DNA from: Rhinopomastus cyanomelas
Taxonomy: Eukaryota > Chordata > Aves > Bucerotiformes > Rhinopomastidae
DNA length: 64,000 nucleotides
Assembly: GCA_013400115.1 (NCBI GenBank)
Contig: VXBP01004389.1
Span: 429,506 to 493,505, forward strand
Reading direction: 5' to 3'
A program made the position numbers and the translations under genes. The notes under the pieces were generated by a model. It made no database searches. It was not told where the DNA came from and saw nothing but the letters and a program-made list of their open reading frames with translations. Below are positions 50,961 through 63,000 of the stretch, in pieces; the stretch's first letter is position 1, and the number at the start of each line of letters is the position of its first letter.

Positions 50961-51204
50961 GAGCCAGTCCCGGGCTTATCCGGGGTTTGGCTTCGTGTTC
51001 TCTGGGTGTTGTGTGCTCGTCCCCGTTTCCAGCCCCCTCTTGCGCCTCCTCTCGCTCTGGGCAAATGCTGTGAGCATTAAACCCGACGGCAGCAGTGGTC
51101 AGCGGCTACCTAATAAAAAAGGCATCACAGGTGTCTGATGTGCTTTTTGTCTTGGGGGGGTATTCCACATGCGTCCAGGTCACAAAGGGACCACACAAAC
51201 CTTT

Positions 51205-51700
51205 TGTGGACTCACAGAATCACTTAGACTAAGAAAGCCCTTCAAGATCATTGAGTTCGATCGTTAACCTAAGCCTAGCAAACCCACCACTAAACCACTT
51301 CCCCTAGCTCTGTGCCTACACGGCTTTTACACGTGTCCAGGGACGCAGATGCCAGCCGTTCTCTGGGCAGCCTGTTCCAGTGCCTGGGGACCCTTCGGTA
51401 AGTTTTTCCCAGCACCCAACCTAAACTTCCCCTGGTGCACCTTGAGGGCATTCCTCCTGTCCTATCACTTACTACTTGTGAGAAGAGACCCACATCCACC
51501 CGTCTACAACCTCCTTTCTGGTAGTTGTAGACAGAGGTAAGTTGTCCCCTCCACCTCCTTTTCTTCAGCCTAAACAGCCCCAGCTCCCTCAGCTGCTCTT
51601 CGTAAGGCTTGTTCTCCAGGACCTTCACCAACCTTGTTGCCCTTTGTACCCTACTCCAAGACTGAACACAGTACTTGAGCTCACCTTCACACAAGTCATG
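51205..51700 (-). mobile_element. CR1 LINE 3' fragment
   Basis: The minus-strand CR1 begins at the tail remnant ggactcacagaatcacttag and extends right. Read on the minus strand it contains the conserved text LGLFRLKKRRWRGQLTSVYNY near 51540-51590 and PRHWNRLPRE near 51360. It lies just upstream of the IL17RA promoter, outside the gene. Confidence 0.9.
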
Positions 51701-52800
51701 CTTATGCTTTAGTTTCACACTTCCATGTAGCGAATGGTGACGGTGCATCCTTCGCGCTGGAAAGCTGCACTTCAGCTTGTTGCAGATGCTCACTGTGTTT
51801 CAGCTGGTTCGCAGGCTTCACGCTGTTCTTCACGCTGTTCTTCACGCGGTGGCACACCCACAGCCAGCTCTCACTGGATTTTTGCTACGGTTCTCGCCTC
51901 ACAGTTCTCACACAAGCTGTAGCTTGGCCGTGGGGAACTCGGTGAGCAGGAAGCCGTTCAACGCTGCAGGACCGTTCGCTGGGCTTTCACTGATTGCTAA
52001 GAGCATGGAGGATTCCTGTGGTTTTGTGGTGGCCAACACCTAGCTGAGGGCTGCTCTCAGCTCACAGATAGCAAGGTTGCTGGTGATTGCTCTGCCCCTC
52101 CAAGGCCTCTCGCTGATGACATCCACATGTTTCAATCACTTCCTGGGTTTAACTGTTTTGTGACACCCTAATTAGTAGTAGCAGCACAGCCTGCAGTTCT
52201 GACATGTGCATGCAAGTCAGTGCAAACATTAATTGTATTACATGTAGTGGAAGAGAACCATGCTTTAGACACCTCTTGTTGAGTCTTCTACCAGCGCAGT
52301 CAGACTGCGCACTGCGGGTTTAGCGCTGTCACAGGAGGTAGCGCTCAGCTGGCACGGCAGCGCAGCAGCCTGATAACCACGGTAAAACACATTTGTTTAA
52401 CAGAAAAGTAAACACGTTATTATCGTCCCATTAGCTTTGTGGCTTATGTACATGGTAATGACTCAGTATTTAGGCTGCAGGCATGCACTGCTTTTTGTTG
52501 CACACGCTTGGCAAAAAAGAATCTTGTGGGGAAAATGTTCAGTGAGTGGTTCTGCATCAGCCCTGCTTCGGGCATCATGACATGGTGGCATTTCTGCAGT
52601 GACAGCAGCACCAGGGGAGGTTGCATTTCCTAAGCTGCTGTCTACGAGGACAGGCTGAGACTGTCCAAGTCTGTTCTGCAGCCCCTCAAATACACAAGAG
52701 AGCTCGTGAATAGCAGTGGAACTGATGATGGGGAGTAAGGGGCTGCAGGAAGCCACTGCTGAGAGAAGGGAGCAGTGTAAAAAGAGTTCTGATAACATTT
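51701..52800. other. Intergenic DNA between IL17RA and CACNA1C
   Basis: No gene is recognised. A short direct repeat occurs at about 51815-51853, where a unit like ttcacgctgttc is present three times with one variant copy. Otherwise this is unique sequence. Confidence 0.5.
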
Positions 52801-53689
52801 ACAATATTAAACAAATCTGGACATTGTTTAGAAATTTATTAGCAATTTTAAAATAACATCATTCCTTAGATAAAAATGCAATCTTACAGGAATATACATT
52901 TGTCCCACACAGAGATGACCCTATAGCTCGCTGGCAGGCCATTCGCTCTAACTTGGTTGATTTTAAAACGTGCGAGAGGGCAAGACGGACTCTGGCACTG
53001 ATGACAGGCTTACATGACGGTTACAAACTGTACAGCATTATTTACAAAAGCATTTCTGTGGGCTCATGAAAACTAGATATAAAACTGTGGAAGGAGGTAA
53101 AGAATTGTGATGGGGAAGAGCTTGGGTGTAGTCGCAAGGGAGGGCTGAGAGGCTGGGCAGGGAACGTAGGGAGGAGTGGGAGAGGAGGTTTATATCTGGA
53201 CTGATTTATACTTGAGAGAGGTAATTTTACAGCTCTGGGCAATTCAAATGAAGGCAAAACACTTATATTTATCAACATTTATAGCTGATGATCAGAGCAG
53301 AAAATGGTGCTCCAGGGCCTGAACTTAAGAGGTGCTGAGAAGCTCCATCTTCCCTGAAGTCACTGGGAAACACAGGTGTGTGGAACCTTGCTGGGCCAGA
53401 CCCAAACCGTGCAGACACAGCCCAGATACAGCATCTCCCTCCCAAGACCACACAGTTTTGTTCCTGCAACGCTCAGTCATTGCTGCTAATGTGAATTCAG
53501 ACTGAGAAATCAGCTCTTAATTTTCACTTTCACTCCTAAAGCTGGATTAGAGTCCAATCACTTCTTGCCAGAATCCACCCAAGGCAACTTATCCCATGCT
53601 CTACCAAGCGACAGGTGTTTGGAGGGAGATTTCATAATTCAGAATCGATTTTTAAGGCAGTTTTAAAGGTATCTCCCCCCCCTCCTCTT

Positions 53690-53711
53690 TGTGTCTGTGT
53701 GTGTGTGTGTG
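53690..53711. repeat. GT microsatellite
   Basis: This is an interrupted (GT)n run with one C substitution, directly after a CT-rich tract. Confidence 0.9.
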
Positions 53712-56700
53712 AGATGCAGCAATGTTTATCAAAGAGATATTTACAATCTCACGCATTCGCTGCTGAAATCTTCCCACATTCAAACTGTCGAAACTGAGTA
53801 AGCTTGAAACAATCACTTCTATGAGCAATCATAAAGTTGATGATGCTTAGGTAGTATTGGCTGCCAGTCTACCTGGATACTTGAGATGGGAGCAGACTGG
53901 CTTAGGATGCTTAAAATCTTAAGGTAGCAGCATGTTTGGGGAAGAGCAGGCAAACACGGGTGTTTTGTTGTCTGAACAATGAGGGTGATCAACGGTGTCT
54001 GTGCTTGTGGGTCTGTCTTCAATACAAAAAACGCTTTGCAGAGGGGCTGTTCAAACACTGTTGGGTGAAGGGATGTCTGCTCTTGCCTGGCCCTGCCTTT
54101 GCTGTGCTGGAGCTGGGATGCAGCCACTGACCTTGGCCTAACCTCAGGGCGGGGCAGAGCGACAGCAGCCAGAGGCTGCCTGGTAGGGTAGCACAGCAAC
54201 GGCATGAGCGTGTGGAGATGAGCTCCTGGTCGCGCCTAACTAAGCCCTTGGTAAAGACCATCCCTTACTGCCTCAGTCACTGCTGCTTCTCCTCTCAGTT
54301 AGCCCTTTAGAAAGAGACTCGATTAAGTTGCCTAATTGTCTCCTGCCACCTGAGGTCTCTGCCATCCTTGTGGGGTTGGTAGCCATGACAGCAGCCCTGC
54401 GGAAGGTTGCACTTTTCTGGACTAGCTGCTTCAGACAAAACAAAGCAGCGTAGAGCATCCCAAGTGGCTACTACATGCCCACATTTAGGCAACTGAGTCA
54501 AGCCCTATGCCCCTAAAGAAGGCCTGTTTTTTACGCTCAGCTGTTAACAGTTGAGTCCCCCACGAGGGGCAGAGGAAGAATGGGGTAGTTAACTAGAACA
54601 CGGAAGTTTCTATCAGAAGAGGGTTTTTTTTTTCATTCCAAAATGTGAGATGCTACTGACTTCTCTGAAAGCCTCTGGAGCTCAGTCCGTCCTCAGTACA
54701 GGATACATCTCTTGCCTGTGCTTCTGCCCTTGACAGCCTCATCTCAGGGTGCTCTAGCAGCAAGGCCATAGTGATTTGAGCCGTCCAGAAACAAACCAGC
54801 AACGGAGAGCAAAGCTCCACAAACTGAGATCCCACTGGAAACCTTCTGGACGTCACGCTAAGTCAGAATAAAACTTAACAAACTTTGCAACACTCAAAAG
54901 AAGGAAAAAAAAGAAACCCTATGCAGCTACTGCAATTTGTACTATATTGGGGAAGAAAAGAAATGGAGGGAAGCTATAGTGACAGTTTTCTTGATCCATT
55001 CCTATTTCCCATGTTGTTCACACCAATACAGCATCCTTGGCCTCATGTTAACAAGATGGGCACTGGGGCTTCTGACAGCCTGTACTGGTTTCCTTACGTG
55101 TCCTACAGTTATGGGAACTAATAAAGTCTCGCTGCTATCAGGATCCTCTGACTGGATGCGATTTGTTTTGCCAGCTTTGTTGTGCTCCAAATTTCCTGCT
55201 CAGTGTTCTTCCTCTTCCCCACCCAAACCCTGCCACAGGAACAGAAACAAAGGGGTTGTGCACATATCCTAGCAGTCTCAGTCCTGTGGAGCTGCTTCAC
55301 TTCAGCTCTCTGGACCAACGTGTTGGGGTTCCTCATCTACACCTTTGAAGCAAAGCCTCCAGCTTCATCCGTGACACAGGTGAACCACCCCAGGAGCTCA
55401 CGGTGCCACCAACTCCCACGATCAGGTCTGTGTGCAAACGCGCATACATTTCATACAGCAGTCTGAAGCTGTCGGGCAGAAAAGACACAGGAGCCTGGCT
55501 GAGACCCATACAACTGTTATATTGGCGTCAGTCTAAAGAAAGCAATGATACATTGCTTTGGAAATTACCAAGAAATGTAAAAAATGCATTTGCCCTTGTT
55601 TATTTGTCACTGTTGTTGTTATCATCGTTGTCGTAGTCATCAGGGGTAGGGTTCTGAGTCGGAAAACAAAGCAGAAACAGATGCAGTTCTGTACATGGCA
55701 CCTCTCTGGCTGTCCCTCCGCGCTGGGGTGAGGTGGGCAGGGTAATAAAACAGCTGGGACTCCTGCAGTAGCAGCAGCATCGACACCATCACTGTTTACG
55801 TGTCCAGCTGAAGAGGCAGATGATGCAGAAAAGGTCTGTGGGTAATGAAACTCCAGCTCTGGACCATGAGTTCCACTTTCTTCCCCATCACGTCAGCCAC
55901 AGAGAAATAAGGAAGAAAAAAAGAAACGCACCCGGTGTGGCTGGCCCAGCACTGCCTGGAATGACGAGCAGGAGTGACACAGGGAGGAGGTTTGTTGTTT
56001 TGTAAGAAATGTCTTTAGTCTGCAGTGTACTCTTGCGTGTCAGAGATGCTCAGTGGCAAACAGCAGATTGCTTTCCCCGTTCTTTCCTTTCCTTCCACGC
56101 CTCAGCCATCAGTTCCTTCAAAGCCTCCGCGCGCAGCACAGCGGTTGTACCCACCATACGCTTCCACACACAGGAGAGAAGGACACTCGAGGAACGCAAC
56201 GTGCCCCTGCTTTCCCACCAGACTCAGCCTCACGCGAAGGAGGCAGTAGCTCTTTGCTCAAGCCTGTCACAATGTGCACTTTGGAAGAACCTCAAATGAA
56301 AAGAAAAGCAAACCGCTGCCCTCCCCGGAAGGACAAATTTGAACAGCTGGCACCAGCAATGAATTTAACACCTGCCCACCAAACTACAAAGTCCTCCCCA
56401 GCTTCTGCTAGCCTCCTGTTTTCCACTCTGCAGAACTGACGGGGTCTTCCAACACAGAGCGGGGATTCCTCTCGGAGGGAATCGCAGATTTCCCAGGGCA
56501 TGGGGCAAATCCTTCCCCCATTCTTCTGTCAACCAAGTTCCTAAAGCATTACAGACCTCAAAAATGCCCATTGCCACTGAGTCCCACTGGGAGAGGCAGA
56601 GAATGAGACAGGGAGCCCTTACACTGATTTCACCTTCAGGAGCAGCCAGCGTTCTTTCCTTTCGTGTGACACCGGAGCACAGCAGCCCCAGCAGCAGCAT

Positions 56701-58224
56701 CAGCCTCTCCAAGGGAGGCCTGTTTGTGGCCCCTCTCAGTGGAAAGGCTGAGACTGACTGATATCAGCTGGTAACTTTCTTCAGGGAGATCTTGAATTAG
56801 GGGCTTTGATGCCAGGTGACTGTATAAACGGGTTCACATCTCTCTAGTTTCAAAGCATTTGGATTGGGGTTGGTTTTTTTCAAGGTACCTTGGGCTACCA
56901 CCGGGCAGTTAAGACTGACACTGAAAAAGTGCACTGTCAAAAATACCCTTTGCTCGTTCTTCTTTATGCCCCAGAAAAGCAGGAATTAAAAGAAGGGCGT
57001 TACGGAGACACCGTAACCATCACACACAACAAGCAAGGTTCTCACACACACGCAGAAGCTCAAGACTTGAGTGAGAGTTCAGCTTGGAGTCAGATCACAC
57101 CTCCTAGCTCAGTGCTGATCTGCAAGTTTGGGAACCATCTCGAGAAGGAAGAAAACACTGCACAGCAATCAGTTCTATAAAGTCTCACCATACCTGCCTG
57201 CTTTTTAAACTTCACTCGCGTGTTCGGGCCGAGTGAAGAGAAGTTTGCACTCGCTGGCAGGGAAATACAGCTGGGACACGCTGCACCGCCAGATGTTTTG
57301 TGACTTTCCCGAGGCCAAGTCCGGGAAGAGGGATGAGATCGCGCTCAGGAACCCAAAAAAGTCACTTCACACCTGCATCTCGACCAGCAATTCTCCTAAG
57401 CATCAGTCCAGAGCTCTCTCCCTTGCTTAGTCTCTGCTTTCAGTCCGGACCAGAGTCCCATCATTTCACCTTGCTAACAGCTCTGCCTCTTGCATTTACT
57501 TATCCCAGGATCCTGCTCTAATTTATCACGGTCGGCTACTTAATAAAAGAAATTTGAAAGCAGACTGTGTTTCTCCACTCCTTGAATTGCTGGTGCCAGC
57601 TGAATGAGTAGGATGGATCTCCAAATGGGCTTGGGGGTCTTCCCACCCTCACATTGCACCCTCAAGACCTTTAGAGAAACTGAGCGAAAGGAAAGGAGAG
57701 CAAAGCCCGCACAAGACGTCCCGGTCTTGGGAAGAACGATTCTCTACAACAAAGTAATTGCACGTGTTTGAAGGGAGCGAGGAGGAAGGAAAATGAACAC
57801 AAGATATGCAAAACCAGTAACGTTCAACCTGTCAGTGGATTGCAGAAGTTACTTACACCAGGTACACGCTGCTCATTGTACAAATTAAAAAAGGGAAAAA
57901 AATAATACCCTTTCCCCAACCACACGTAGAAAAGCACTTAGAAGTTCAAAGAGAAAGCTTGGCACATTCCAAATACGAAATGATTCACGTGACATGCAGC
58001 AAAATATACAAGGAGTGATTCTTTTTTTTTGTTTTCCTGGTTTTTTTTAAACAAACTTAATTCAATTAATTATCTCTGCTTGGCACAATTGCAATTCATT
58101 TTAAAAAAATATTTGAAAAATACTGAAACTGACCTGAATTCAAGTATAACGGTTTCTTCAACAGAAACATTGTCAATGCAATCAAACATCACATGGAATA
58201 CATCGAAGCGGAACGCCTTCGTGG

Positions 58225-58244
58225 GTTGTTGTTGTTGTTGTTGT
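58225..58244. repeat. TTG triplet repeat
   Basis: Six or so GTT units are followed by a pyrimidine-rich tract. The repeat lies within the presumed CACNA1C 3' UTR. Confidence 0.9.
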
Positions 58245-58480
58245 CTCCCCCCACCCCCACCTCTTGTTTCTATACAGTTTCAATGCCAACACAACTTACA
58301 CTTTTATTTTAAAATGAATATTATTGCATTGTTTTTGCATATCTTGTGGAACAGAAAATGCAAAGAGTTACTGATTCCCCTTTCAAAAGCAGAGACAGTG
58401 GTTTGAATCTGCATTCCAATGGCCCCAGATACACATCTCCTGCAGCTCAAACCAGGACACGGAGAACTGCATGTGCTGAC

Positions 58481-58511
58481 ACAGACACACACACACGCGC
58501 ACGCACGCACT
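58481..58511. repeat. CA/CG dinucleotide and tetranucleotide repeat
   Basis: An alternating (AC)n run grades into acgc units. It lies within the presumed CACNA1C 3' UTR. Confidence 0.88.
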
Positions 58512-59710
58512 CGCTCGGTGTTGCTCCCGCACTCACAGATACACTTAGCACTAAACAGAACCCAAATCAGTCACTCAGATGTGCAAGACTACATCAAGTG
58601 CATCGCCTACTATCTTTAAATTATAAAACAACGACAACAAAATAGGTTTCAATTACTAGCAAATAAAATTACAAATTCTTGGTGTACACGATGTTTGGTA
58701 AAACGCGTCTATCATTGATGCTTCTATCAAAATCCAATGCAGACAAAAAACAACCCCTGGCTTAAATAATACAACATGATCAAACCAATTCAACATTTGC
58801 AAAGGTGAAAATAAACAAAACCAAAAAAGGTTGGTGATTACAAAAGTTGTAAACACTCCCTTCTCCCTCCAAAAAAAAAACCATAGTCAAATGAAAACTG
58901 CAACATGCTCTCAAGAAAATACCAAACCGCAAAACAAGAGGAGATCTACGCAAGCCCACCGCCACCTCAGCAAGTGTGGGGCAGGTCAGCTCAGCCCCAC
59001 CACCGAGCCTGCTTCCTACTCTCCCGCTGGCTGGCACAGCTGGCACAGCTGGCTCTCTAAGCTCCGACTGAGCTCCGTCTGGCTAGCAAGGGAATGCTGG
59101 AGCTCTGACTGGATGGCAGGAGTGACTGCCTGAGCGTGGATTGGTTAGTAGAGGTTGCTGCCTGGGAGTCTCGGCAGGGCTGGGCAGTGCTGTTGCCTGC
59201 TCCTTGGACACCTTTGGGCTTCTTCTGCTTGCTCCTCCCCTTCGCCGTGTGGGAATCCACAGCAGAAGAAGTCCTCCTCTCCTTCTGAATCAAAGGGCCT
59301 TGGCTTTATGGAAATGGTGAGGCTCGTACAGAATATGTGCAAACTGATTTTTACAAGCAAAGTTGAAAGACACCCGTTTGATGCAGGGTCCTCTTGGCTA
59401 GGGCCATCCACAGGAAGCTGAGGTTCCCCTTGGTGCTTGGGAGGCAGCCGTCGTTCCTTGTGCAGGGACTGAAAAAAAAGAGGGAGCTGGCTCTCCTCCT
59501 CGCTCTTCCTTCATGGACACGTGCTGGGGTTATATCCACTCCTGAAAAGCTTTCTTACACCACCCAACTCTGCGACTCGTCCCAACAGAAATGAATGAAG
59601 AACGCTGTTCCGGTTACTCCAAGTCACGAGAACAGTGAGGCACTTCTGAAACAAACCCATTAGGAACATTGAAACAAATAAAAAACCAGCATCGCTTCCA
59701 GCCCTGGCAA

Positions 59711-60007
59711 CTACAGGCTGCTGATATAAATCCTGCTGTCCTTGAGCTCCTCCTGACTTTTTCTACAATCCGGGTTCTGCACCTCTTCCTCTTCCTCTCC
59801 TGCACTGTCCTGCCCTGGGTCCCTGCAGTTAACAAAAGGCAAGAGGTTGCCATTGGGGCTCTGCTTGCTGTTACCATTGAGAATGTTGTCTGCTGCATTT
59901 TCCATCTCTTCTATCGTCATGTCGCAGGCGTCTGCGAGCTCCTGGGTCGTGACCTCAATGAACTTTGGATCTTGAGCAAACTGCATTAGTCCTTCCGAAA
60001 TCAAGAC
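59711..60007 (-). other. CACNA1C: CACNA1C terminal coding exon
   Basis: The exon is entered after ttttgaag at 60008. It encodes 98 residues, including the conserved TTQELADACDMTIEEME helix of the distal C-terminus, an acidic run EEEEEE near 59780, and the end SSL. The stop is at 59711-59713. Confidence 0.95.
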
Positions 60008-63000
60008 CTTCAAAAGCAGGTGGGGAACCAGAGACAAAGACACATGTTAGTACTGGGCATCGTCGACACCGTCACGCCACTACCACCCTCTGCACTGCTG
60101 TTATCTGCCCCAGCAGTCCCTCTCCTCCCATTCATGCTGCTAACCCCTGCCTGGAGATGCGGTCTCCTACTCTTGGTACCGTGGCCAGGACCAGTTGCCC
60201 TGCTCTTCCGAGAGCCACGTTTCTAGTTGGCCTAGACACGGCTTGTGTCTTTCGTGACACTTCAGTCTTACCGCTTCGACCAAGCTGCTGGCACTGCCAT
60301 GAAACTGCCTGCTGCTCCCTCCAGTCTGGCTGGGGACAGTCAGGGAGACTGGCCTGGCTCTCCTGGGGCTGCTGCAGCCGGCGTTGTCAGGGTACTGGGG
60401 GCCGCAGTGCACCGAGGGGAAGCTGCTGTTGAGCTTCTCGCTGGACTCTGCCCTGTCGAGGCGCAGAGTCGGGATGGTCTGTTGCGGCCAGCCACGGTTG
60501 CAGGGTGTAGCAGGGGGTGTAGCACACAGCCGAGAGAACGCGGTGGGGGAATGGCTTCGCTGGAGTAGGGGACTCAGGCCAGCCACTGCCAATGCCTGTG
60601 GACAGAGGAGGAAGAAGAGGAGTGAGAGCTTGCTCTAAGTAGCAGGGATGCAATGAGGAGACTCTGTAGAAACTACCAGAGCTCTTCTTGGAGCCTCTGC
60701 ACCGGCAGCAGGGATGCAGTCCCGCTCACCACCAACACCACCTCTTCCCCAGCGAATGAGACAGCAATTCATTTTCACACCACTGCCACCACCCGTATCG
60801 CTGGCTGTTACTGCCAGCTGCTGTGTTCTGTGAGTCTACTACAGAACCTGAATGGACACCAGGTGTGAATTTTAGGTATTTCTGTATTTGCCAGTAACTG
60901 CACACCTTTTGCTTGCTATTGGCGGCAGGATCAATATTTGATGATAGTACTTCCAGCTATTCAGTGCTTCCTGCAATCATACACACAACCTCTGAGTCAA
61001 CCAGTCTCCTCTTACGACAAATTTCTCAACAAGCCCCTTGTTGCCTAGGGCTGATTGGATGTCTTGGTCACAATCTGGATGTGCACTAATCCATGGATCC
61101 TCATGGGATTCACCCACAAGTGCTACGGAACGTGGCAGAAGTCATTGCTAGGCCACTCTCCATCATCTTTGGTAAGTCGTGGGGGTCAGGAGAGGTGCCT
61201 GGGGATGGGAGGATAGCAAATGTCACTCCAACCTTCAAAAAGGGCCAGAAGGAGGACGCAGGTAACTTTAGACATGTCAGCCTCACCTCTGTCCCAGGAA
61301 AGGAACAATTTGTTCTTGACCCTGTCTCCAGGCACATCAAGGACAAGAGGTCATTAGGGACGGTCAGCATGGCTTCACCAAAGGGAAGTCGTGCTTGACC
61401 AACCTCACAGCCTCTTATGAGGGCACAGCCAGGTGGATAGATGGTGGCAAAGCAGCGGATGTGGTCTATCTTGACTTCAGTAAAGCATCTGACACAGCCT
61501 CCCACAGCAGCCTCACAGCCAAACAGAGGCAGCGTGGTCTGGACGATTGGGTAGAGAGGCTGATAGTGAACTGGCTGCAGGATAGAAGCCTGAGAGTAGT
61601 GGTCAATGGGACAGTATTTAGTGGAGTCCCCCAAAGGTCAGTAGTGGGACCAGTCCTATTCAATCTATTCGCTACTGATGTGGGTGAGAAACTGTCCCAA
61701 GTGATTTTTTAAAAGTTATTCGGGGTAAAATGTGCAGCAGTGCAGGTGATAGGATCTCGGTTACACTGCTGGACCCTCTGTGGTTATCAATGCTTACCTG
61801 ATGATGGACCAGATGCAAAGGCAGAACTGTCTTCTGTGAGACATCTACACCCTGGTTTTTCTGTCTTTTCAGACACTCTAAGTGAAACGATGCTCTCCGA
61901 CCTGAAACAGCAGTCACGTGCAGCTGTGTCCATTACTCATTGCACCCTACAGGTAATTTGCTTTCAGTTTACTTTAGAGCAGTCCCACTGGAGACAGATA
62001 CAGCAAAACCACCCACACTTTAGGCTCTGTCCACTTTCCCCTGCCCTTTCCAAAGCACTTGTATTTACAAAAGAAAGACTCGAGCCTCACTGACCAACTG
62101 TCACTACCTTCCAGGCGAGCTGCACGGCATCATTCGGGATGATCATTTTTATCTCTCCTCTCTTAAAATACTACCCTAGTAGGTGCTGTGCACCTGATTG
62201 TCTCCTGAGGAGTGGAATGGTTCTCAGAACTCTCTGGTCAAGGTGAAGCCCTCAGCAGGACTGACGACGGTAGCTGAGGCTCTGTCGCTGTGCCTGGCTG
62301 TACACAGTGTGCAGGAGGGGACGTCAGGCGGCTCAGGTGACACTGCCTCCTGTTTGCATGTGATCTGTGTCCCTTAGCTGCCAGACACACCACAGGTTAC
62401 GAGGCTGTGTCCATTAAAAGACTAAATGGAAGCCAGTCAATCACTGGTGCATAGAAGGCTGCTCCTCTACAGACAAGAAATCGTTTTCACACGGTCTGTC
62501 TTGACTTCAGCAGGCATCTGACACAGCCTCCCACAGCAGCCTCACAGCCAGACTGAGGCGGTGTGGTCTGGACGATTGGGTAGAGAGGCTGATTGTGAAC
62601 CGGGTGCAGGATAGAAGTCAGAGAGTGGTGGTCAGTGGGACAGAGTCTAGTTGGGGGCCTGGATCTAGTGGAGTCCCCCAAGGATCGGTGCTGGGACAGT
62701 CCTGTTCACTCTATTCATTGATGACTTGGGTGAGGGATTGGCATGCACTGTCAGCAAGTTTGCTGATGACACAAGGCTGGGGGGAGAGGCTGACACCCTG
62801 GCAGGCTGTGCTGCCATTCAGAGGGTCCTGGACAGGGTGGAGAGTTGGGTGGGGAGAAATGTAGTGAACTATAACAAGAGTAAATGCAGAGCCTTGCATC
62901 TGGGCAAGAACAACCCCAGGTACCAGTATAGGCTGGGGACTGACCTGTTGGAGAGCAGTGCAGGAGAAAGGGAGCTGGGGGTCCTGGTGGATAGCAGGGT

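Larger units (their letters stand above)
52815..59710 (-). other. CACNA1C: Probable long CACNA1C 3' UTR
   Basis: The stretch follows the CACNA1C stop on the minus strand, is free of recognisable CR1 and carries no convincing gene, which fits a long UTR; the human CACNA1C 3' UTR is also several kilobases long. Minus-strand AATAAA candidates lie at 58303-58308, 55599-55604 and 52835-52840, so several lengths are possible. Simple repeats lie at 53690-53711, 58225-58244 and 58481-58511. The far end at 52.8 kb is an inference. Confidence 0.45.

Noticed and set aside
58481..58511. Alternating CA/CG tract as a regulatory Z-DNA element
   Set aside because: It is short and interrupted and sits in a presumed UTR. 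Nothing beyond a simple microsatellite is supported.
61110..61634. A 174-codon minus-strand open frame between CACNA1C exons
   Set aside because: It is the reverse complement of a CR1 reverse-transcriptase segment, so it is a shadow of the transposon and not a channel exon.
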